Below are positions 1 through 6,003 of a stretch of 6,140 bases of DNA, piece by piece. The stretch covers positions 1 to 6,140 of the forward strand of contig DYKL01000222.1 in assembly GCA_020722645.1 (NCBI GenBank), in the 5' to 3' direction. The stretch comes from Acetofilamentum sp. (lineage in GTDB: Bacteria; Bacteroidota; Bacteroidia; Bacteroidales; JAFGUD01). The translations under genes were made by a program, and so were the position numbers. The notes beneath the pieces are model-generated. The model had not been told where the DNA came from. It was given only the letters and a program-made list of their open reading frames with translations, and made no database searches. Positions within the stretch are counted from its first letter, which is position 1; each line of letters begins with the position of its first letter.

Positions 1-52
1 AATTGTTTCATTGCTAAATTGTTTCATTGCTAAATTGTTTCATTGCTAAATT
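1..52 (-). repeat. Octamer tandem array (AATGAAAC / AATTTAGC family)
   Basis: A 16-bp period, AATTGTTTCATTGCTA, repeats just over three times and breaks down at about position 53. Read on the minus strand it is a strict alternation of two 8-bp words, AATGAAAC and AATTTAGC. The same two words, in plus orientation, make up the array directly before the transketolase gene (3943-4038), so the two arrays are inverted copies of one family on either side of the lipoprotein gene. The array runs off the left edge, so its full length is unknown. No open reading frame here looks like a gene. Confidence 0.95.
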
Positions 53-69
53 GTTGGCTGACACCTTTA

Positions 70-250
70 TTGAGTTATCAACAATGCACTATGCACTATG
101 CACTATTAACTATGCACTATGCACTATGCACTATGCACTATTAACTATGCACTATGCACTATTAACTATGCACTATGCACTATGCACAATTAACTATGCA
201 CTATGCACTATTAACTATGCACTTTGAACTCGATAACTTGATAAACTCAA
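70..250. repeat. Imperfect inverted repeat bracketing the heptamer array
   Basis: TTGAGTTATCAA at 70-81 and TTGATAAACTCAA at 238-250 are reverse complements except for one extra T in the right arm. They sit on either side of the heptamer array. The right arm overlaps the stop codon of the lipoprotein gene at 247-249. Next to the right arm is a small octamer direct repeat, AACTCGAT at 227-234 and AACTTGAT at 235-242. The arms could mark the ends of an inserted repeat unit, or could pair in RNA to loop out the array. They are too far apart, and lack a following U-run, for an ordinary intrinsic terminator. Confidence 0.6.
84..223. repeat. Heptamer tandem array, 20 units (ATGCACT / ATTAACT)
   Basis: Twenty consecutive 7-bp units fill this stretch without a gap. 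Fifteen are ATGCACT, one of them with a final T-to-A change at 182-188. Five are ATTAACT, at 105, 140, 161, 189 and 210. A further degenerate unit, TTGAACT, follows at 224-230. The ATTAACT units occur every 3 to 5 units, giving a loose 21-bp higher-order pattern. Each ATGCACT word contains the palindrome TGCA, so TGCA recurs about every 7 bp. The array lies just downstream of the lipoprotein stop codon (247-249, minus strand) and would be in its 3' untranslated region if transcription continues. It happens to be open in one plus-strand frame, giving a heptapeptide-periodic translation that I do not regard as a gene. Confidence 0.95.
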
Positions 251-3200
251 TCGCACTTCATTTTGTTATGTTTTTCTTTCACGTATTCCATCATATCAGG
301 GATTTGGTTTTCAATAAAATTTCTAAGTTCACTTTTTAAATAATTATTGTAATATTCATCTTTCCCTTTAAAAGGGTCTGCCGCATTATTAAAGGGACTT
401 TCGTCAAAAGAACCGCAGGAATAAGAATTGTCTAACCAAGTGTTTAAAGTTGCATTTGGACATTGAACCAAATCATTGATTTCATACGAGCCTATTTTTT
501 CATATTTTGTATAATTTTTCTTTTCCGAAAAACTTTTACTTTTTGAAAATTTAATGTAACCGCCGTTATTTTCTTTCAATTCAATTTTTGCTGAAAAACT
601 CATATTTTCTTCACCTGATTTATCTTTATACGATACTTGTTCATATTTATATTGTATAACATTGTATGTCTCCGTTTTTTCTTGTTTTTCGTAAACCCAA
701 TCATAGTTAAAAGTAACAGGCAACAAAGCTCTGGTGTTAGTCAGATAATAGTAATAGCCATTAACATTCTTAATGTAATACGTTAAACCATTAGATGTTA
801 CTACAAAATAAGCATTCCCTTCAATAGTTACTTCTTTTTTCACATCAATTGTTACTGTTCTTGTTCTTTGAACTGTTTGTGTGTGAACTATGCATGCGTT
901 TTTAGTAGTAGAGTTTTCCCATTCGGCATTGTAGTTATAGCTTTCAATAAAGAGATTTACTGAATAATCTGCATTACCGCCTGATTTTATTTCCAGATAA
1001 TCTTTGTAAGTGTATCTGCCTTTAAAATCCTGTAATTCGCTGTTTATGAACGAATTCAAATCGTCATTCAGATTTGAGTTAGTAACTGAAACATTAACAG
1101 TTAATACCGCATTATCCTTGGCATCTGCCATCAATGTTCTTGCTTTACTTTTACGGGTGTCGTCAATGTCAAGATTTAGAATTTCGTTACAAATATCAAT
1201 CGAACAAAAATAATTACGGTTATCGAGCTGATTTTGAGCATTGTACAATTTTTCTTCGTAAGTAATTTCGTCATTGCAACGCTTAATATTATAGGTCGGG
1301 TTTATCATTTCAATAGAATCGCAATAATTATGACAGTATTCTGACCATTGTTGATTTTTGAGCATTTTGTCGCGTTGAGCTATATAAAAATTTGTGCCTT
1401 TTGTTTGAATATCTCCGAATATTTGATTGTACTCATTCTTACGGTCAATGTTAAAATCAGGATTAATTTTCATTAAATCATAATCAAGGATATTTTTGGC
1501 GATTATGTATCTGTTTTGATTGATTTTTTTGTTAATCTGAGATTTATAGTAGTCAGTTCCCTGATTTTCGAATATATTATTGTAATTATTAATTTTTTCC
1601 TGCCCTTCTTCGTCGAAAATGATTTTATTAGCACGTTCAAAAACGAAGTCATAAGCCAAAGTGTATAAATTTTGATTTATCAGACTGTCTGCCTGATCGA
1701 AAAATGAGCCTAAAGTAGCCGACAATCGCCAGTCTAACCAAGTTTTGAATGGTTTATATTTTTTATTTTCGTTCATATATTCGGGTGTGTAAGAAACTGT
1801 CAGATATTCAGGTTTAAGAGAATAAATTTCAGTCATAAGTTTCAGATTTTCAACTTGTTTGTCGAAATCGGCAATCTGAACACTTGTCATATAAATTTCG
1901 ACCAATTTCGAGAGATTTTGAACAAAAAAGTCCAAAAATGTAGGTTTTAATTCAACTGTCGATAATTTATCTCCACAATTTGACAAAAGATATTCTATTG
2001 ATTCTTTGAATTTTGAATTAAGAAACAAACTTTGAGCATTTGCAAAAAACTTTGCATTTGAAAGATATAATTCATTTATGTCTTTTTGAACCGGTATAAA
2101 ATTCGGATTAACAATCAACACTTTGTTCTGCGATAAATCAAGTGCGGTATTTGTTAAAATTTGTGTGCCGGAGGTGTTTCCTTTTGAAATTTCGAGTTTA
2201 ATATCTTCCAAAAGCACACCAAAAGCATTTTCTGACTGATGATTAAAAACATCAATTTCGTAATTTGTAAGGAACTGTGAATTTTCGATTTCTATCCATT
2301 TATTTATCCATTTTTCAAAATTTTTGTCATTTAAAAATGTTTCGGCAATACAAATTTTTGCATCGCGGTTAAGCCTGAACAAGTAATCTTTTTTAATGTT
2401 TGCAAGTTTTGGCTGTGTTTGTCGGAAATTATCAAATGTCGGATAAATAATAAATGTCTGATTTAACAAACTGACAATCAGGTCAGATTTTTGTTCCCAT
2501 TTGTAGCAATCGCCTGCATTTTTTGCGGTCGTAATATCATCAAACAAAACAGAAAAAACCAGAACACTTTGAACTTCAAATGAATCAATTAGATATTGTT
2601 CGTTGATATTTTCGCCTATTTCAGACCATTTGTCAATCCATTTCTGATACTCATATTTTTGTATAAGAATTTTGGCAGTTGATATTTTTGACAAATTCAA
2701 GGCACTTTGCAAAAAATAATCGTTTAAACTTGGAATATCATTACATTCAATGTCAAAGTTCGGATATTTTTGACGGATATAATCGTAGTTTATCTGAAGT
2801 TCATTTGCAGTCAATTCAGTATTTTTTTCATCGGCTCTGTTTATATTATCTTTGAGCCTGATAATTTCTAAATTAAGCAAGGACTTTGCCTGTTTTAAAA
2901 ATTCAACTTTAATGTAATGCTCTGAAACAGAATAAGGTACAACTTCTGACCATTTATTTCTCCATTCACTGTAACGACGATTATCTTTTTGGATTTCAGC
3001 GTTTCTCATTTTACATAAAACAGGGACTTTGGCTAAATAATCATCGTTCAAATTTTCAATTTTATTAAATTCTTTGTCGTAGTTGGAATATTTTCTGCGT
3101 GTAAAATTGTAATTATCAATCAGTTTGTTGTTTTCATCAATACAATAATTTTCGTTGCCTTCGTTAATATATTTTTTTATAAGATTTAGTTGATTATTAA

Positions 3201-3726
3201 AAATATAATTCGATTGAAGTATAAAAGCATCTAATTTATACTGTTCATTAACATTTTCGGGACAAAGTTCACTCCATTTGCTCTGCCATTTTTGATAATC
3301 TGAGCTTTTTGAATAATAATCGGCTTTTGATATTTTTGCAAGATTTTCAGAACGTTCCAGATAAATATCATTCAAATCAGGGATAGTTTTCAGAAAATCA
3401 GTCTCCTTAGTTTTGTTTCTGACATAATCAAGCGTAGATTTGGTATAAACAGCTTGCGATTTTGAAGCCTTTTCATCACCGTCAGCAATAAATCCGTTCA
3501 ATGTTTCCATCTGTTTTTTTAAAACTATAACAGACTGTTTTTCAAACTCTTGACGAGTATCAACGCTGTAATTTTTATCCCATTTCTTTTTCCAGCGTTC
3601 AACAAAACCTTTACTGTCGTTGTATAAACCTATTGAAGATTTTTGGGTAATTTTTTGAGCCTGTTTTATTGAATTACAAGCAAAAAGCAATGAAAAAGAA
3701 AATATAAAAAGTAATTTTAATCGCAC
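247..3726 (-). CDS. Very large predicted lipoprotein with five W-x3-W repeat units, TPR-like repeats and a beta-rich C-terminus
   Basis: I do not recognise the family. From a GTG start the protein has 1159 residues. It opens with a type II signal peptide: MRLK, a hydrophobic stretch, then LLFAC with the lipidation Cys at residue 17, so it should be a membrane-anchored exported lipoprotein. The frame can be extended 13 codons to a TTG at 3763-3765, but that codon is the end of a perfect TAnnTTTG promoter box and adds a basic stretch before the signal peptide, so I prefer GTG. In numbering from the TTG (subtract 13 for GTG), five diverged units begin with W58-x3-W62, W160-W164, W268-W272, W376-W380 and W486-W490. 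Most end in an LND-x-YL-like segment. Residues of about 735-880 resemble three TPR-like helical pairs. Residues of about 885-1095 are rich in alternating hydrophobic and polar residues, with a Tyr-rich run near 1004-1007, and suggest beta-strands. A helical end follows. Repeats and anchoring suggest a surface or periplasmic scaffold, which is inference. It is transcribed alone, away from the transketolase operon. Confidence 0.85.
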   Translation of the reverse strand: MRLKLLFIFSFSLLFACNSIKQAQKITQKSSIGLYNDSKGFVERWKKKWDKNYSVDTRQEFEKQSVIVLKKQMETLNGFIADGDEKASKSQAVYTKSTLDYVRNKTKETDFLKTIPDLNDIYLERSENLAKISKADYYSKSSDYQKWQSKWSELCPENVNEQYKLDAFILQSNYIFNNQLNLIKKYINEGNENYCIDENNKLIDNYNFTRRKYSNYDKEFNKIENLNDDYLAKVPVLCKMRNAEIQKDNRRYSEWRNKWSEVVPYSVSEHYIKVEFLKQAKSLLNLEIIRLKDNINRADEKNTELTANELQINYDYIRQKYPNFDIECNDIPSLNDYFLQSALNLSKISTAKILIQKYEYQKWIDKWSEIGENINEQYLIDSFEVQSVLVFSVLFDDITTAKNAGDCYKWEQKSDLIVSLLNQTFIIYPTFDNFRQTQPKLANIKKDYLFRLNRDAKICIAETFLNDKNFEKWINKWIEIENSQFLTNYEIDVFNHQSENAFGVLLEDIKLEISKGNTSGTQILTNTALDLSQNKVLIVNPNFIPVQKDINELYLSNAKFFANAQSLFLNSKFKESIEYLLSNCGDKLSTVELKPTFLDFFVQNLSKLVEIYMTSVQIADFDKQVENLKLMTEIYSLKPEYLTVSYTPEYMNENKKYKPFKTWLDWRLSATLGSFFDQADSLINQNLYTLAYDFVFERANKIIFDEEGQEKINNYNNIFENQGTDYYKSQINKKINQNRYIIAKNILDYDLMKINPDFNIDRKNEYNQIFGDIQTKGTNFYIAQRDKMLKNQQWSEYCHNYCDSIEMINPTYNIKRCNDEITYEEKLYNAQNQLDNRNYFCSIDICNEILNLDIDDTRKSKARTLMADAKDNAVLTVNVSVTNSNLNDDLNSFINSELQDFKGRYTYKDYLEIKSGGNADYSVNLFIESYNYNAEWENSTTKNACIVHTQTVQRTRTVTIDVKKEVTIEGNAYFVVTSNGLTYYIKNVNGYYYYLTNTRALLPVTFNYDWVYEKQEKTETYNVIQYKYEQVSYKDKSGEENMSFSAKIELKENNGGYIKFSKSKSFSEKKNYTKYEKIGSYEINDLVQCPNATLNTWLDNSYSCGSFDESPFNNAADPFKGKDEYYNNYLKSELRNFIENQIPDMMEYVKEKHNKMKCD
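2041..3606 (-). repeat. Five ~108-residue protein repeats within the lipoprotein
   Basis: The N-terminal half of the lipoprotein (residues of about 54-575, counted from the TTG) is five copies of one unit. The first Trp of each copy is at 58, 160, 268, 376 and 486, so the spacing is 102, 108, 108 and 110. The opening motifs read WKKKW, WQSKW, WRNKW, WIDKW and WINKW. Copies 2-4 continue with SE and a short loop, then an EQY- or EHY-like helix start. About 73 to 81 residues later come LNDIYL, LNDDYL, LNDYFL, KKDYL and INELYL. On the plus strand the motif appears as CCA-N9-CCA, for example at 3274, 2950 and 2628. The copies are diverged at DNA level, so the duplications are old and the motif is probably under selection. 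Confidence 0.8.
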
Positions 3727-3762
3727 TATTTTATTTTTTTTTTGTTTATAATTGAATACTGC

Positions 3763-3770
3763 CAAATTTA
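3763..3770 (-). promoter_or_regulatory. Putative Bacteroidota -7 box (TAAATTTG) for the lipoprotein gene
   Basis: On the minus strand this reads TAAATTTG, an exact match to the Bacteroidota -7 consensus TAnnTTTG. Transcription would begin near 3756, leaving a leader of about 30 nt before the GTG start. That leader is A-rich, with a run of ten A at 3734-3743 and no Shine-Dalgarno, which is typical of the phylum. The upstream -33 element (TTTG or TTG) is poor: the best candidate is TGTTAG about 21 nt upstream. An A-tract on the minus strand (3804-3813) lies further upstream and could act like an UP element. Confidence 0.5.
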
Positions 3771-3795
3771 GATTTTTTTAACTAACTAACATATT

Positions 3796-3805
3796 AATAC
3801 GTATT
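3796..3805. promoter_or_regulatory. Perfect 10-bp palindrome AATACGTATT between the divergent promoters
   Basis: This perfect palindrome lies about 25 bp upstream of the lipoprotein -7 box, roughly where an operator or activator site could be. It is short and in very AT-rich DNA, so chance is a real possibility. Confidence 0.15.
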
Positions 3806-3884
3806 TTTTTTTTAATTTTAGTGCATTTAATTTTGTTTTTTCGCCTTTTTTCAGTTTGATTTTTTAATTTTTAAATAAAAAAAG

Positions 3885-3892
3885 TATTTTTG
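3885..3892 (+). promoter_or_regulatory. Putative Bacteroidota -7 box (TATTTTTG) for the transketolase operon
   Basis: TATTTTTG matches TAnnTTTG exactly. Transcription would start near 3898-3900, just before the octamer lattice that begins at 3911, so that lattice would be transcribed as the leader of the operon. A TTTG at 3855-3858 could be the -33 element, but the 26-bp gap is longer than the usual spacing of about 19-21 bp, so the upstream half is uncertain. Confidence 0.45.
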
Positions 3893-3910
3893 CAAGTTCA
3901 ATCAATAATT

Positions 3911-4038
3911 AATTAGCAAATTAGTTAATTAGCCAAAGAAACAATGAAACAATGAAACAATGAAACAATGAAACAATTTAGCAATGAAACAATGAAACAA
4001 TGAAACAATTTAGCAATGAAACAATGAAACAATGAAAC
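3911..4038 (+). repeat. Sixteen in-phase octamers forming the transketolase leader and start codon
   Basis: A continuous 8-bp lattice. The first three units are AATTAGCA, AATTAGTT and AATTAGCC, the family seen again at 5998-6140. A junction unit, AAAGAAAC, follows at 3935-3942. Then come twelve units from 3943 to 4038: ten AATGAAAC and two AATTTAGC (3975-3982, 4007-4014). The two families are joined without losing the 8-bp phase. Each AATGAAAC carries an ATG, and the ATG of the last unit is the start codon of the transketolase subunit, whose first codons ATG AAA CAA are repeat sequence. The array is A-rich and has no Shine-Dalgarno. Confidence 0.95.
3944..4035 (+). other. Chain of repeat-encoded mini-ORFs in the leader, the last overlapping the true start
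   Basis: Nine ATGs precede the real start at 4032. Seven of them (3944, 3952, 3960, 3984, 3992, 4016, 4024) read ATG AAA CAA TGA, a three-residue MKQ ORF. Wherever units of this kind adjoin, the stop TGA overlaps the next unit's ATG as ATGA. The other two (3968, 4000) read through an AATTTAGC unit to give the 11-residue MKQFSNETMKQ. The mini-ORF at 4024 stops at 4033-4035, overlapping the true start. The reading frames are seen directly. Whether ribosomes use them is unknown, and they may simply be by-products of the repeat. Confidence 0.5.
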
Positions 4039-4988
4039 AAATTACTTTTACCGAAAAAAAGGACACACGTTCAGGTTTTGGAGATGCCCTTACAGAATTA
4101 GGAAAAACAAATCCCAATGTTGTAGCCTTATGTGCAGATTTGACAGGTTCTTTAAAAATGGAAAAATTTGCAGAAAATCATCCTGAAAGATTTATTCAGA
4201 CAGGTATAGCAGAAGCAAATATGATTGGAATAGCAGCAGGATTAGCAACAAGCGGAAAAATACCATTTGCCGGAACATTTGCTGTTTTTGCCTCAGGCAG
4301 AACCTACGACCAGATACGTTTAACCGTTGCTTATTCGCATAAAAACGTTAAAATAGCCGCATCACATTCAGGTATTTCGGTGGGAGAAGACGGAGCCAGT
4401 CACCAAATGAATGAAGATTTAGCGTTAATGAGAGCTTTACCCGGTATGGTTGTTATAAATCCATGCGATTATAATCAGACAAAAGCCGCAACTTTTGCAG
4501 CAGCCGAATATTACGGTCCGGTTTATCTACGTTTCGGACGTCCAAAAGTGCCTAATTTTACTCCCGAAAATCAAAAATTTGAAATCGGAAAGGCATATTA
4601 CATTAACGAAGGAACAGATGTTACAATTTTTGCAACCGGACATCCAGTATGGCAAGCTGTTGAAGCGGCTCAAATACTTTCAAATCAAGGGATATCGGTA
4701 GAACTGATAAATATTCATACACTAAAACCCATTGACAGCAAAGCTATAATTGAATCGGTGCAAAAAACAAAAGCAGTTGTAACAGTCGAAGAACATTCTG
4801 TAATAGGCGGTTTAGGTGACGCAGTTTCAAGTGTTCTATCAACAAATTATCCTGCACCTGTCGAAATGGTAGGCATAAATGATACCTTTGGTGAAAGCGG
4901 TACAACAGAAGATTTATACGAAAAATACGGATTAACCACTAATAACATTGTTCAGGCGGCATTGAAAGTTATCAGCCGAAAAATGTAA
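4032..4988 (+). CDS. tkt: Transketolase, C-terminal subunit (split enzyme)
   Basis: This 318-residue protein is the C-terminal half of a split transketolase, which moves two-carbon units between sugar phosphates in the non-oxidative pentose phosphate pathway. It covers the pyrimidine-binding domain (residues of about 8-170) and the transketolase C-terminal domain (about 185-315). TGIAEANM at 57-64 holds the conserved Glu61 that contacts the cofactor aminopyrimidine. HSGISVGEDGASHQ at 112-125 matches HDSIGxGEDGPTHQ of full-length enzymes, placing His112, Asp120 and His124 at the active-site positions of yeast His469, Asp477 and His481. GINDTFGESG at 281-290 is typical of the C-terminal domain. 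The diphosphate-binding half is absent, so a partner subunit is required; its gene usually lies just upstream but is not in this window. An in-frame TGA at 4017-4019 makes ATG 4032 the only ATG start available upstream of the conserved region. The next gene starts 13 bp after the stop, suggesting an operon. Confidence 0.95.
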   Translation: MKQITFTEKKDTRSGFGDALTELGKTNPNVVALCADLTGSLKMEKFAENHPERFIQTGIAEANMIGIAAGLATSGKIPFAGTFAVFASGRTYDQIRLTVAYSHKNVKIAASHSGISVGEDGASHQMNEDLALMRALPGMVVINPCDYNQTKAATFAAAEYYGPVYLRFGRPKVPNFTPENQKFEIGKAYYINEGTDVTIFATGHPVWQAVEAAQILSNQGISVELINIHTLKPIDSKAIIESVQKTKAVVTVEEHSVIGGLGDAVSSVLSTNYPAPVEMVGINDTFGESGTTEDLYEKYGLTTNNIVQAALKVISRKM

Positions 4989-5001
4989 AACAAAAATTCA
5001 G

Positions 5002-6003
5002 ATGCTTAATAAATTAAGGAAATTTTTAAATAATTACGGACAAATCAGAATTATCGAAGCTATTGTTGACCCTGATGTGCAGGTTGAATACCTTGAATTT
5101 GCTTCAAAAACAAGGAAAAAATTCGACAGAGATAAAGTTATAGAAGAATCAGACAAAATATTTGACGAAAATTATGATATTGACGAAAAAAAGAAATTGC
5201 TCACTTTAATAGCAGTTATAGATGATGTTGAATTATACAGGAAACTCGAAAAATATTTGGAAATAGCACCTGAAAACATCAAACCGTGGGTATTGCTTGC
5301 CCATCAGGAAAGTCAGACTGTTATTCAAAGCAGCCTTTTAGATGAAAATCAAATTTTAATTTCAACCGGTTTGGGTGGAAAAGGGGACAAAATGCGTTTT
5401 TTTATAGTTCTTCAGACAGAAAACAAAAAAAATATTGTAAAAAAATTCCAGGAAATCATTAAAAATGAAGTTTTATATACTTTTGAAAAAAACGATTGTG
5501 AATTAGAGCAGATTAATTTTAAAAATTATTTTTGTACAATGGTAGCTCTTATTCCTTTTGACATGGAGATTGAAAAAGTTTTTGTTGATGTAATTTCGGA
5601 ATGCAATAATCTTGGAGTCAATTTTTCGGACAAATTTATAGTTACAAATGTAAAAATCCACACGCCTGAACAGACACAGGATTTGATAAATGAACTTGAA
5701 GAAAAAGCAAAACAAGACGCCGAAAATCCTTATGAAGAAGAAAATTTAATATTCGACGAAAATAATTTGAATGAAGACGAACCTTTTGACGATGATGAAG
5801 ATTATGATGATGATGCTCCTTTTGACGATGATGAAGATTTTGACGATGATGAAGATTTTGACGATGATGAAGATTTTGACGATGATGAATTTAATGATTT
5901 TTTAGACGATGATATAGAAAATTTGTTCAATGAAGACAATGAATTTGATGAAGATGAATTTAAAGATGAAGATGAAGAAGATGAAGAAGATGATTCTTAT
6001 TAG
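5002..6003 (+). CDS. Conserved hypothetical protein with long Asp/Glu-rich C-terminal tail
   Basis: This 333-residue soluble protein has no signal peptide or membrane segment. Residues 1-235 look like a folded alpha/beta region. HQESQTVIQSSLLDENQ at 101-117 and ISTGLGGKGDKMRF at 120-133 look like its best-conserved blocks, and from memory similar proteins follow transketolase genes in other Bacteroidota. I know of no assigned function. From about residue 246 the sequence becomes extremely acidic, mostly Asp, Glu, Phe and Tyr, including six-residue DDDEDF units at 263-298, and ends EEDDSY. Such a tail should be disordered and could bind cations or basic partners; that is inference. The gene begins 13 bp after the transketolase stop behind an A-rich spacer with no Shine-Dalgarno, so it is probably co-transcribed. 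Its TAG stop is part of the downstream octamer array. Confidence 0.85.
   Translation: MLNKLRKFLNNYGQIRIIEAIVDPDVQVEYLEFASKTRKKFDRDKVIEESDKIFDENYDIDEKKKLLTLIAVIDDVELYRKLEKYLEIAPENIKPWVLLAHQESQTVIQSSLLDENQILISTGLGGKGDKMRFFIVLQTENKKNIVKKFQEIIKNEVLYTFEKNDCELEQINFKNYFCTMVALIPFDMEIEKVFVDVISECNNLGVNFSDKFIVTNVKIHTPEQTQDLINELEEKAKQDAENPYEEENLIFDENNLNEDEPFDDDEDYDDDAPFDDDEDFDDDEDFDDDEDFDDDEFNDFLDDDIENLFNEDNEFDEDEFKDEDEEDEEDDSY
5788..5895 (+). repeat. 18-bp coding tandem repeat (DDDEDF units) in the acidic tail
   Basis: Six 18-bp units run in frame. Three at 5824-5841, 5842-5859 and 5860-5877 are identical (GACGATGATGAAGATTTT, encoding DDDEDF). The flanking units at 5788, 5806 and 5878 are diverged, giving DDDEDY, DDDAPF and DDDEFN. 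Exact identity at wobble positions in the central copies points to recent slippage or unequal recombination. Unit gain or loss keeps the reading frame, so tail length may vary between strains. Confidence 0.9.

Noticed and set aside
27..227. A 66-codon plus-strand frame with a heptapeptide-periodic translation (MHYALCT, INYALCT)
   Set aside because: It is made almost wholly of the octamer and heptamer arrays, begins with TTG inside a repeat, and stays open only because the ATTAACT units never put their TAA in this frame.
1010..1213. Plus-strand frame of 67 codons
   Set aside because: It lies antisense inside the lipoprotein coding region, with no promoter or recognisable product.
3763..3765. 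TTG as the lipoprotein start codon
   Set aside because: It overlaps an exact TAnnTTTG promoter box, and the downstream GTG gives a better signal peptide. It is not fully excluded.
3911..4038. CRISPR array
   Set aside because: All units are 7-8 bp and contiguous, with no unique spacers. The same holds for the arrays at 1-52, 84-223 and 5998-6140.
4495..4701. Plus-strand frame of 68 codons
   Set aside because: It is a shifted frame within the transketolase subunit, whose conserved motifs continue through this stretch.
4032..4988. 1-deoxyxylulose-5-phosphate synthase or an E1 beta subunit instead of transketolase
   Set aside because: The HSGISVGEDGASHQ segment and the GINDTFGESG end match transketolase C-terminal subunits, and the gene is too short to be a full synthase.
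5503..5715. Minus-strand frame of 70 codons
   Set aside because: It is antisense to the acidic-tail gene, rich in Phe, Lys and Ile as expected from AT-rich shadow translation.
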